64,000 nucleotides of DNA from CAZXYS01 sp964645005 (GTDB taxonomy: Bacteria > Bacteroidota > Ignavibacteria > Kapaibacteriales > UBA2268), in the NCBI GenBank assembly GCA_964645005.1, contig CAZXYS010000013.1, positions 1-64,000 on the forward strand, written 5' to 3'. Under the pieces are notes generated by a model. The model searched no databases. It was not told the DNA's origin and saw only the letters and a program-made list of their open reading frames with translations. Each line of letters begins with the position of its first letter. Position 1 is the stretch's first letter. The position numbers and the translations under genes were made by a program. This document shows, piece by piece, positions 34,974 through 43,326 of this stretch.

Positions 34974-35300
34974 TTATTCTTCCTCGGTACCTTCTTTAGG
35001 TTCGGGAGACCAATCAGGCCAAACGTCTGGCCATTCTGACAATCTCTGTTTCACTATCTCGGTGTCTTTTTGGCATTTTTCCAGTTCTTTCTTGCGCGCA
35101 TCAATTTCACGCTGAAGGCTGGATTTTTCATCCTGAACAGAACTGATTTCTGCTCTCAGGCTTTTTTCTTGCTTACGAAGCTCGTCTAATTGCTGCAGTT
35201 GTTCTTCAGTTATCTTGTTGGAACAGTTGAACAACAAAAAACTTGAAGCAACAATAGCAGAGCCTATACCTGCTTTGGTAATTAAGCTCTTTAAATTCAT
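34974..35300 (-). CDS. Small coiled-coil lipoprotein
   Basis: 108 residues. A type II signal peptide ends in LLFNC (Cys26); then comes a continuous heptad coiled coil (EEQLQQLDELRKQEKSLRAE) and a Trp/Pro/acidic tail (WPDVWPDWSPEP). A strong AGGAGGT Shine-Dalgarno precedes the ATG. It resembles Lpp/OmpA-associated spacers in size and, with the coiled-coil LysM protein 6 bases after it, suggests an outer membrane-peptidoglycan tether operon. Confidence 0.8.
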   Translation of the reverse strand: MNLKSLITKAGIGSAIVASSFLLFNCSNKITEEQLQQLDELRKQEKSLRAEISSVQDEKSSLQREIDARKKELEKCQKDTEIVKQRLSEWPDVWPDWSPEPKEGTEEE

Positions 35301-35695
35301 GCTACCTCCTATAGGAATTGATTAATAATGAATTAATACGATCTATAAATTAAATTTTTTGTTTTAAAATCTCTTATGATACTTTTTTTAAAAAGATTTA
35401 GCAAATATCGTAAAAAAGTTTGATGTAAGCAAACATTGATTTAATTTTAGTTAAATCAATTGATATAATTTTTAATAATAGTGTTTTTTTAAATTACACA
35501 CTAAAGAATAGTAAAATAAGAAATTTTAATCTAAATATACTAACAATGATCTTTTTGTTTGTCTTTTTTTATACGATATTTGTCATTAAAGATTTACTTA
35601 TTAATAATTTTTTACGATAAATCACAAAAAAAGCCGAGATTGTACTCCCGGCTTGATTTAATATATTCCGCTATGTTTTTTAAGATCAAAAATAG
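35301..35695. other. AT-rich intergenic region with one terminator
   Basis: Very A/T-rich. Apart from the hairpin at 35624-35655 and presumably the promoter of the minus-strand lipoprotein, nothing coding or structured was recognised. Confidence 0.6.
35624..35655 (-). terminator. Rho-independent terminator of the anti-sigma gene
   Basis: Minus-strand stem AAGCCGGGA / TCTCGGCTT around GTACAA, followed by TTTTTTTGTG. Confidence 0.85.
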
Positions 35696-36961
35696 TTAAA
35701 ATTTATAGATCAATCCCGTTTTTAATCCGAGTTTCCAGTGATCGGTCTGCTGCCCGAAATTATATTTTTGATTAGTATAGCTTGCATCGAGCCCCAATAA
35801 AATTCCAAAATTATCTGTCAGATAACAATTAACAGCAGGTGAACACTTAACTAACAAACCATGATCTAAAGCAGTCCCGGCAGTCAGCTGAATTGCCGGA
35901 TAAACCGGAAATTCATAGAGATCGGCAAATTCATATCTTGCTGTCATGCCAAACCAAAATGAGTATTTGTTATTTTTAACAAGAGTTTCATTGCCGTCTA
36001 ATTCCACATATTGATAAATAAAATGCTCACGACCCACTGCTATACCTGCTTTGAAATTATTGTCAAAGGGAAGATCGATCAATCCGCAAACGCTGAAACC
36101 TAATTTTGCCGGATTTGTCGGATTCCGGTCGCTTTGCTTCAACTGCTGAATATTATCCAAGCCGGAGACTGTGAAATGAGTATTCCTTTCATTTGTGAAA
36201 TTCTTAAGCCGTGAAAGTAATCCATTACCTGAAGAGACATTCGATACCATTGCCGGTGTTGAACTATTTCCACTCATAATATTACTGCTAAAAGCGGAGT
36301 TCAACGGCAAACTGCCATAGCTGCTTATTGCCCGGGGCAATTGAGCTTTGCCTGCATCTTCAGTGATGCTTCCCTCAGTTTGCTCAGCTATTCCCGGCTG
36401 ACTGTCGAAAATATTACCGGGTTTAGCCTGAACGGGTTCACGGTCGATATTGTAGTCAGAAGCACTTATGCCCTGAGCACTCTTTGATATATTAATTTTC
36501 ATCTCCGGCTTCGGAACTGCATTTTCATCAAATTGCCGGGATTCAACTATAGGTATATTTGATTTAATCTCATCAATCTTGTTTTCATAAACGTCTGAAA
36601 CAACAAGGGTTGTAAATACCGTAGCTATAATTGCGGATGCTGCCGGCAGCCAAATTTTCTTTAAAGCTGAAAGTATCATAGTTCCGCCGGCGCTTCCAGC
36701 TGTAGTTGCAGCAGGCTGCACGGGATTTCTTGTTATACCTAACGCCGCAAACACATTTTCTCTTGAAGTAGAAGGCGGCGTATATGCTTCCGTATCATTT
36801 CGTACGGATTGCCTCATTGCAAGCAGTTCGCGAAGTTCATTTTTTAGCTCATCACTGTTGGAGAGCTCCGCAAACAACTCCGCCTCCTGAGCCTCGGGGA
36901 GTTCCCCGTCCATCATGAGGTTAAGCAGTTCCGAGTAGTTTTGATCGCCAAATTCTTTCAT
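35696..36961 (-). CDS. Anti-sigma factor fused to a predicted outer-membrane beta-barrel
   Basis: 421 residues. The N-terminus (about 1-75) has the helical anti-sigma pattern YSELLNLMMDGELPEAQEAE then LFAELSNSDELKNELRELL. One transmembrane helix lies at about 102-125 (WLPAASAIIATVFTTLVVSD). A long polar, Asn/Ser/Pro-rich linker spans about 130-290. The last ~140 residues alternate as beta-strands and end in GLKTGLIYKF, with a terminal Phe like OMP barrels. It would cross the inner membrane, the periplasm and the outer membrane. It follows an ECF sigma gene by 34 bases. Dual membrane-spanning anti-sigma factors are known in Bacteroides. Confidence 0.85.
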   Translation of the reverse strand: MKEFGDQNYSELLNLMMDGELPEAQEAELFAELSNSDELKNELRELLAMRQSVRNDTEAYTPPSTSRENVFAALGITRNPVQPAATTAGSAGGTMILSALKKIWLPAASAIIATVFTTLVVSDVYENKIDEIKSNIPIVESRQFDENAVPKPEMKINISKSAQGISASDYNIDREPVQAKPGNIFDSQPGIAEQTEGSITEDAGKAQLPRAISSYGSLPLNSAFSSNIMSGNSSTPAMVSNVSSGNGLLSRLKNFTNERNTHFTVSGLDNIQQLKQSDRNPTNPAKLGFSVCGLIDLPFDNNFKAGIAVGREHFIYQYVELDGNETLVKNNKYSFWFGMTARYEFADLYEFPVYPAIQLTAGTALDHGLLVKCSPAVNCYLTDNFGILLGLDASYTNQKYNFGQQTDHWKLGLKTGLIYKF

Positions 36962-36995
36962 TTCCGGTTTGTATTATTAAATGAACATATTTTTT

Positions 36996-37559
36996 TCAAG
37001 TATCAGAAATATCCGCCAAATATGGCTCCAGGATCTTTCTCATTTTTTGTTTTGCTCGATAAAGCCTTATTTTAATAGTCGATAAAGATGCTCCGGTTAC
37101 ATCAGCGATATCATTATAGGATAATCCGTCGTATTCCCGAAGAACGAACACTTCTCTGTAATTATCAGGAAGTAAATCAAGAGCTCTTTTGATGAGGTTC
37201 AGGAGTTCGTCGTTTTCCTCTTTGTTTTCGAAGTTAACTACCATATAATCTTCGAATGAAATTGCCTTTTTCTCACGTCTTTTGCAATTGACGCATAAAT
37301 TTCTTGCTATTTTTAGCAGGAAAGCCGGAACATTTGTCATATCTCTTTGTTCCGCAGCGCTTTGGTAAAACCTGATAAAAGTTTCCTGAAATACATCCTT
37401 CGCTTCTTCTTTATCTGTCAAAAAACGTCTGCAATACGCATATATTCTTGATGAGAGCCTGTTGTAAAGCTCTTCAAATGCTCTATCCGCGGTTGCTTTA
37501 TCTTCGCCCATCAAATAGAACAGTTCGGTATCGCTATGTTCTTCTATCGCTTTATCCAT
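36996..37559 (-). CDS. ECF RNA polymerase sigma factor (module 1)
   Basis: 187 residues from the ATG at 37559 (MDKAIEEHSDTELFYLMGED); a few in-frame codons upstream would need a non-ATG start. Sigma region 2 (AFEELYNRLSSRIYAYCRRF, EEAKDVFQETFIRFY) and region 4 (LPDNYREVFVLREYDGLSYN, LSTIKIRLYRAKQKMRK) are complete; there is no 1.1 or 3 region. The cognate anti-sigma gene follows directly. It is similar throughout to the second ECF sigma at 56035-56601, including the EPYLAD/ED(I/L)S end, so the two modules are paralogous. Confidence 0.93.
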   Translation of the reverse strand: MDKAIEEHSDTELFYLMGEDKATADRAFEELYNRLSSRIYAYCRRFLTDKEEAKDVFQETFIRFYQSAAEQRDMTNVPAFLLKIARNLCVNCKRREKKAISFEDYMVVNFENKEENDELLNLIKRALDLLPDNYREVFVLREYDGLSYNDIADVTGASLSTIKIRLYRAKQKMRKILEPYLADISDT

Positions 37560-37801
37560 TGTCAATGACAATAACACCAAAATTTAAAGAAAGTTACACC
37601 CTGAATGTAATTTTTTTTTTATTTTACGATCAATAATTAATTCTCTGTTCAAATCTTCTATGAAAACTGTTATCCCATAGATTTTACTTATTTTTAAAAA
37701 GTATAAGAAACAAATTTATTTTGAAGATTATACATGCCTAATATTATTATTGTACGATCCTAATTCCAATTCAACAAATTTTAATATATTGAAAAATTTT
37801 T

Positions 37802-38938
37802 CTACCGCGCTCTGTGCTCCAGTTCCATCTTATTTGATATAAATTCCATCAGATCATGCAGGGTAATAATACCTGCCATTTCCCCGTTCTTGGTTACAAT
37901 CATCTTGCTGGTGCCGGAATTTCGCATCATCGACAAAGCCTTTACTGCATCCGTGTTTGCATCTATAGTATTTTTTTCATTGCATTCTTCGGCTATTCTG
38001 CCGGCTGTAAGTTCATTCCATTCCTGTTTGGGTATATGTTTTAGCTGCTCGAGCCGCACGCAGCCCTTCAAACCAGAACCTTCCACAACCGGCAGCATCT
38101 TGAAATGATATTTGTAAATATAATCATTCACAAGATTATCAAGTGTTTCATCAGGCGGAACAGTGACGGGATTGCTCTTCATAAATCGTTCAACAGAAGC
38201 ACCTTCCAGTTCTTTCCTGAGCACAATACGATTATAGGACTGCTGTGATGCATTTCTTACAAACATGCCTATCAATACCCACCAGATGCCGCCAATGAAA
38301 TTACCCATCAGAAACGTAATCCCGCCAAGTACCATTAAAGCTATACCAAAGCCGGAACCTATCTTCGACGAAGTCCGCGTTGCCTGCAAAATATCATTCT
38401 TCATGCCCCAAATTATTGACCTGAGAACACGACCGCCATCCAAGGGATATGCGGGAATCAGATTGAACCCCGCGAGCACAACGTTTATAAGCGCAAGATA
38501 GACCAGCACACCCTGAACGGGATCGCCCCAGGCGAGGTTCTGCCCCAGCCAGTAAAACAAGTAAAAAACTCCGCCGATTATAAGGCTGGCAGCCGGACCG
38601 GCAATAGCCATCCAAAATTCCGACCGCGGATTTCGCGGCTCGTCATTCATCTCAGCCACACCGCCAAAGATGAACAAGGTGATCCCGCTCATCGGTATGC
38701 CTGACTGCCGCGCTGCTATCGAGTGAGAAAATTCATGGAATACTATCGACAGGAACAAGCCTATCGCGCCGGCTATACCCATTCCTATATATGTCGCTGT
38801 TGATAGACCTTCAAAATAATACGGGAAAAGTCCGTTAGCCAGCGACCATGTTATAAGTATAGCTAAAATTAACCAGCTTATATCAATTTTTACGTCAAAA
38901 CCGAATAATTTGAATAATCTAATAGTTTTCCCAAACAT
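37802..38938 (-). CDS. Site-2-type metalloprotease (M50) with CBS domains
   Basis: 378 residues. Multiple transmembrane helices enclose the zinc site HEFSH (about 68-72) and the third ligand in NLIPAYPLDGGRVLR (about 160-172). Two CBS domains follow at about 250-372 (VTVPPDETLDNLVNDYI, GIITLHDLMEFI), which bind adenine nucleotides. Group III S2P proteins cleave transmembrane segments. Its position next to an ECF sigma/anti-sigma pair hints at a role in regulated proteolysis of anti-sigma factors, but genes between them are separated by 240 bases. Confidence 0.92.
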   Translation of the reverse strand: MFGKTIRLFKLFGFDVKIDISWLILAILITWSLANGLFPYYFEGLSTATYIGMGIAGAIGLFLSIVFHEFSHSIAARQSGIPMSGITLFIFGGVAEMNDEPRNPRSEFWMAIAGPAASLIIGGVFYLFYWLGQNLAWGDPVQGVLVYLALINVVLAGFNLIPAYPLDGGRVLRSIIWGMKNDILQATRTSSKIGSGFGIALMVLGGITFLMGNFIGGIWWVLIGMFVRNASQQSYNRIVLRKELEGASVERFMKSNPVTVPPDETLDNLVNDYIYKYHFKMLPVVEGSGLKGCVRLEQLKHIPKQEWNELTAGRIAEECNEKNTIDANTDAVKALSMMRNSGTSKMIVTKNGEMAGIITLHDLMEFISNKMELEHRAR

Positions 38939-39757
38939 CTTAAAATTACTCCTTTCGAATTAATTGTTTTAAGTTGATTAAGTTAGAAGGGGCTGCCCTA
39001 TAAGTTGGGAAATTGTGTCACATTTCGACTCCGCTTAGTGTAACGTTTTCGCGGTTTTCATATCCTCGTTACAACGCTCCAGCGTTTGAACGCAATACCT
39101 GACGCTCTAGCATCATTGTTTTCCCTGTTTTTGTGGCTGCCCCAGAAGCAAGAGATTGTCAATCCTGCGAATGTCTTTAGAGCCTGCTTTAGCAGGGCAG
39201 GAATCTAATGCTTCCTGGATTCTTCGCTCCACCCTGCTGAAGCAGGATTTCGCTCCACTTCGTTTCGTTCGGAATGAGGTTTCTGAGACTAACTCATCTG
39301 ATATTAATCCAACTGATTCTCAATTTTCAAATGTCTTTATAATACTAAAAGCACAGAATAGAGAAATATTGCATAATGTGAGATACTATAATATTATATC
39401 AATATTATTTAGAATTTTTATCGCCGGCGGCTTTGAAAAAATATCACATTTTTCAAAGATGCTTTGTCACTTCGTACTTTGCAACAGCAATATTTGTATA
39501 GCCTAATACATTAATAAATAATAATCATTAATTGAAATATTTCAAAATAAATATAGATATATTCGTACACTACCTTAGTACCTTAGACAATGTTGGAAAA
39601 AAAATTAAGTTTAGAAATGTTAGAATATGCTGGATTTAGCAGAAAATATTAGACATAACTAAATATTATATTTGATATTCATCAAATTAAGTCTTATCTT
39701 ACGACTATTCAAAACTGAAAATTCAACTAATTTGTTTCAATAATCAGCGATAATACT
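38939..39757. other. Intergenic region with dispersed repeats
   Basis: The first 320 bases hold GGCTGCC-containing repeat blocks (GGGGCTGCCCTATAAG near 38990 and GTGGCTGCCCCAGAAG near 39132) and a type B repeat. The remainder to 39757 is A/T-rich with no credible gene; a 116-codon frame at 39156-39506 is mostly repeat. Confidence 0.65.
39158..39230. repeat. Dispersed repeat type B
   Basis: GTCAATCCTGCGAATGTCTT, TAGAGCCTGCTTTAGCAGGG and CAGGAATCTAATGCTTCCTG; same orientation as the copies at 24351 and 25781. Confidence 0.8.
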
Positions 39758-40564
39758 ATGAGATCAGATATATCGGTTAACTCTAATTACCGGATTATTT
39801 TCCCAACCGTCGAAGAAAAACTTGATCAGAACGAAGAATTTCTTTATCTTCAAAACGGCGGTTATAAAAAAAAGATTCGCTTTCACGACTACGACGAAGT
39901 CTACAAAATTGAAGGACTTTACGAGAAGATCTTTTACAACGAGCTAAAGTGCCAATCACATTTGGTGCTTACGGAAATGCTAAAAGAGGAAGTCGATAAA
40001 GCGAATGAAAACATGAGCGATCTGCGGGTCTTCGACTTTGGCGCCGGAAACGGCATCATTGCCGAAGAACTCCGGAAAAAGGGTGTTGAACACATTGTAG
40101 GTGTGGATATTATCCCGGAAGCAAAAGACGCAGCCTACAGAGACCGCCCGGAAGTCTATGATGACTATTACGTCCTGGACTTCAGCGACATTAGCGGCGA
40201 TGTAGAGAGCACTTTCAGAAATTACAAGTTCAATACGCTGGTAACGGTTGCTGCGCTTGCTTTCGATGATATACCACCCGATGCATTCATTAATGCGTTC
40301 AATATGATTGCTGACGGCGGCTGGCTGTCATTCAACATCCGCGATAAGTATCTGACCGAGCAAGACGAATCGGGCTATAACGATGTACTCGAGTGGATGA
40401 AGAACGAACACATCGATCTGAAAAACACCCGCAAGTACAGGCACAGATACTCAATGAACGGCGAAGGGCTGTTCTATAACGCTATTGTGGGCAAAAAAGT
40501 AAGAGACATCCACAAGAGCGAATTCGAGAAAATATTGAGTAACGAAACTGAATCTGCTAAATGA
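39758..40564 (+). CDS. Class I SAM-dependent methyltransferase
   Basis: 268 residues. The Rossmann motifs are clear: motif I LRVFDFGAGNGIIAEEL (about 89-105), the acidic strand end HIVGVDIIPEA, motif II/post-I around YYVLDFSDI, and GGWLSFNIRDKY. The substrate is unknown. The last codons overlap the start of the ABC ATPase gene (ATGA), so the gene is translationally coupled to the osmoprotectant importer. A methyltransferase in this position might act on betaine-type solutes or simply be co-regulated; this is inference. Confidence 0.85.
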   Translation: MRSDISVNSNYRIIFPTVEEKLDQNEEFLYLQNGGYKKKIRFHDYDEVYKIEGLYEKIFYNELKCQSHLVLTEMLKEEVDKANENMSDLRVFDFGAGNGIIAEELRKKGVEHIVGVDIIPEAKDAAYRDRPEVYDDYYVLDFSDISGDVESTFRNYKFNTLVTVAALAFDDIPPDAFINAFNMIADGGWLSFNIRDKYLTEQDESGYNDVLEWMKNEHIDLKNTRKYRHRYSMNGEGLFYNAIVGKKVRDIHKSEFEKILSNETESAK

Positions 40565-41544
40565 TCGAAGTTAGTAATCTTTCTAAAAGATTCGGCGAAA
40601 CTATTGCAGTAGATGATCTTACATTTACTGTCGAATCTCAGCAGACGCTGGTGCTTTTAGGCACCAGCGGCTGTGGTAAAACAACAACTCTCAAAATGGT
40701 AAATCGGTTGGTCGAGCCTTCTGATGGCGAGATCTCCGTTAATGGGAATAGTATATTCAATCAAGACCCAATTAACCTGCGAAGAAGCATAGGCTATGTC
40801 ATTCAAAATTCCGGTCTTTTTCCGCATTATACGGTAGCGGAAAATATCTCTATCGTTCCCGACCTTCTCGGCTGGGACAAAAATAAAACCAGAGATAGAA
40901 CCGAAATGCTGATGGAACTGCTCGGGCTCGACAAAGAACAATTTCTCGACCGCTACCCAGCGGAACTTAGCGGCGGTCAGCAGCAGAGAGTATCTTTAGC
41001 CCGGGCTCTTGCGGCAGACCCGCCTATAATTTTAATGGACGAACCCTTCGGCGCTCTTGATCCCATCACCCGCCAGCAAATACGCGAAGAATTTCACCGG
41101 CTGGAAAGTCTCATTGCCAAAACGATTATACTCGTCACCCACGACATCGCCGAAGCCATCGAACTCGGCGATATGATCTGCCTGATGAAAGATGGCAGAA
41201 AAGTCGAAATCGGCAGCCCGGAAGACCTTGTTTTCTTCCCAAACGAGAGATTCACGCGGGACTTTTTCAGCACAAACAGATTCCATCACGAATTGCAGGT
41301 CGTCTCTGTACGGCGCGTCCTGAAATTCGTTGAAAATATAGATAGAGAAACCAGCAGCGAGATAACATTCCACGTGGACGATGATCTGCTGAAGATCCTC
41401 GATTCGAAGCTGCAGGAATATGAGTCCGAGACGGCTGTATATATCAAAGATGATGATAATAACATTTTAGCCCGGACTAATCAAAATAATCTACTGGAAG
41501 CTTTTATTAATTTTAAAAAAGATTTGGTGAATGGCGGGGCTTAA
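40561..41544 (+). CDS. Osmoprotectant (betaine/choline) ABC transporter ATPase
   Basis: 327 residues, OpuCA/ProV-like. Walker A GTSGCGKTT, Q-loop VIQNSGLFPHYTV, signature LSGGQQQR, Walker B IILMDEPFG, and the switch His in LVTHDIAEA are all intact. The C-terminal 85 residues (ISSE/TSSEITFHVDDDLLKI) take the place of the CBS pair found in many family members and may be a degenerate regulatory domain. It overlaps the methyltransferase by 4 bases and the permease gene by 14. Confidence 0.92.
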   Translation: MIEVSNLSKRFGETIAVDDLTFTVESQQTLVLLGTSGCGKTTTLKMVNRLVEPSDGEISVNGNSIFNQDPINLRRSIGYVIQNSGLFPHYTVAENISIVPDLLGWDKNKTRDRTEMLMELLGLDKEQFLDRYPAELSGGQQQRVSLARALAADPPIILMDEPFGALDPITRQQIREEFHRLESLIAKTIILVTHDIAEAIELGDMICLMKDGRKVEIGSPEDLVFFPNERFTRDFFSTNRFHHELQVVSVRRVLKFVENIDRETSSEITFHVDDDLLKILDSKLQEYESETAVYIKDDDNNILARTNQNNLLEAFINFKKDLVNGGA

Positions 41545-43099
41545 TGCATTCAAGGATTACATAGTCAGCAACCAATTTGAAATTTACTCTCGCACTTACG
41601 AGCACCTTTGGCTGACTTTCCTCTCACTGTTAATAGCGGTAACGGTGGGTATCACAATTGGCATTCTTCTGACAAGATTCAGACGGCTTTCCTCGCCGGT
41701 ACTCGTTTTCGTCAATATTATTCAAACTATACCCAGTGTAGCGCTGCTTGGTTTTCTGCTGCCAATCGCCGGGATAGGCGCCAAACCTGCCATAATTGCT
41801 CTATTTCTCTACAGTTTACTACCAATTGTCCGAAATACTTTCACCGGCATAACCGAAGTTGATCCGGCAGTCATAGAAGCCGCCACCGGCATGGGACTAA
41901 CCAACGGGCAAATCCTCATGAAAGTGGAACTGCCTCTTGCTATCCCTACGATTTTCGCAGGAATACGCACAGCAACTGTTATAAACGTCGGCGTGGCAAC
42001 ACTTTGCGCGTTGATAGCTTCCGGCGGACTGGGGGAGTTCATCTTCCGCGGCATAGCTTTGAACAATGTGAATATGATCTTTGCAGGCGCTATACCTGCA
42101 GCATTGCTGGCGATCACCCTCGACGCAATTCTGGGAAGAATCCAGAAACATATCCACCGCATGATAAAATTTGCCATTGTTGGATTCACAGTAATTATTC
42201 TTAGTGTTGTGAGTTATGGCATTTTAGGCAATCAGGAAAGAGATGAATTTACCGCCGGCTTTACCGCCGAATTCATGGAACGCCCCGACGGCTATCCCGG
42301 GCTGAAAGAGAGCTACGACCTCGAGCTTGAGACTGTCGAGATGGACCCAGGCTTAATGTATTTGGCAATCAGGAATAATAAGGTGGACGTCATCAGCGGC
42401 TATTCCACCGACGGAAGGATAGAGGCGTTCAACCTGAAAACTCTCAAGGATGACAAAGGCTTCTTCCCGCCATATTATTGCGCCCCGACTATCCATAAAG
42501 AAACTCTGGAAAAATATCCCGTTATAGAAGAGATTCTTAACAAACTTGCCGGTAAGCTCTCGAATAACAAAATGCGCGACCTCAACTACCAAGTGGATGA
42601 AAAGAAGAAAGAGCCAATGGTGGTTGCCCGCAACTTCCTGAAAGAATTGGACTTTAAGACGGAAAAATCAAGGGGCGGCAGAGAAGATATAACTATCGGC
42701 ACAAAGAATTTCACCGAGCAGTATATTCTCGCCCGTATGTTCGAAATACTCATTGAAAATTATTCTTCGCTGGTGGTCGAGGTAAAAGCCGGGCTCGGCG
42801 GCACAAAAATCTCCTTTGACGCACTTCGACAGCGCGAAATAGATATCTACCCTGAATACACCGGCACTTCATTCTTAACATTACTTAACGCTGATAAGCA
42901 AACCCGCGACAGACTGATCCGCGACAAGGAAGCTGTCTATAACTACGTAAAAAAACACAGCTTAAAGCGCCACAACATCGTCTGGTTAAAGCCGATCGGC
43001 TTCAACAACACTTACGCCCTCATCATGCGGGAAGATGATGTTAAGGAATTAAACCTCAAAACAATATCCGATTTGAAAGCCTATTTGGAAAGTAAATAA
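41531..43099 (+). CDS. Osmoprotectant ABC permease fused to a circularly permuted binding domain
   Basis: 522 residues. Residues about 1-215 are an OpuCB/ProW-type permease (EAATGMGLTNGQILMKVELP is the EAA loop). After one more helix (about 216-235) comes an OpuAC-type substrate-binding domain with its two halves in swapped order. The usual C-terminal half is first (AGFTAEFMERPDGYPGL at about 242, DKGFFPPYY, LAGKLSNNKMRDLNY). The usual N-terminal half is last (ITIGTKNFTEQYIL at about 387, GLGGTKISFDALRQREID, WLKPIGFNNTYAL). It imports betaine- or choline-like solutes with the upstream ATPase. Confidence 0.9.
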   Translation: MAGLNAFKDYIVSNQFEIYSRTYEHLWLTFLSLLIAVTVGITIGILLTRFRRLSSPVLVFVNIIQTIPSVALLGFLLPIAGIGAKPAIIALFLYSLLPIVRNTFTGITEVDPAVIEAATGMGLTNGQILMKVELPLAIPTIFAGIRTATVINVGVATLCALIASGGLGEFIFRGIALNNVNMIFAGAIPAALLAITLDAILGRIQKHIHRMIKFAIVGFTVIILSVVSYGILGNQERDEFTAGFTAEFMERPDGYPGLKESYDLELETVEMDPGLMYLAIRNNKVDVISGYSTDGRIEAFNLKTLKDDKGFFPPYYCAPTIHKETLEKYPVIEEILNKLAGKLSNNKMRDLNYQVDEKKKEPMVVARNFLKELDFKTEKSRGGREDITIGTKNFTEQYILARMFEILIENYSSLVVEVKAGLGGTKISFDALRQREIDIYPEYTGTSFLTLLNADKQTRDRLIRDKEAVYNYVKKHSLKRHNIVWLKPIGFNNTYALIMREDDVKELNLKTISDLKAYLESK

Positions 43100-43326
43100 C
43101 AATGCCTGCAACATTTTTTTTACAGTTTTAATTTATTTAAGTTAAGTTGATTGAAATTCAATGAAATCCTAAAATTTTACTCAAATTATGAACATTTCTT
43201 GTTGTTTTTCTAAGCTATTTCCATTAAATTTTAGTTTGTTGTAAAAATTATCAATATTGAAGAAATATTATTTTCGAGCAAATTAATCAGACAAAAGAAT
43301 TGTTCTAATAAAATTCAAGGGTAATC

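Noticed and set aside
39156..39506. A 116-codon frame upstream of the methyltransferase
   Set aside because: Its first half translates a type B dispersed repeat also found in unrelated places, and the second half is A/T-rich without motifs.
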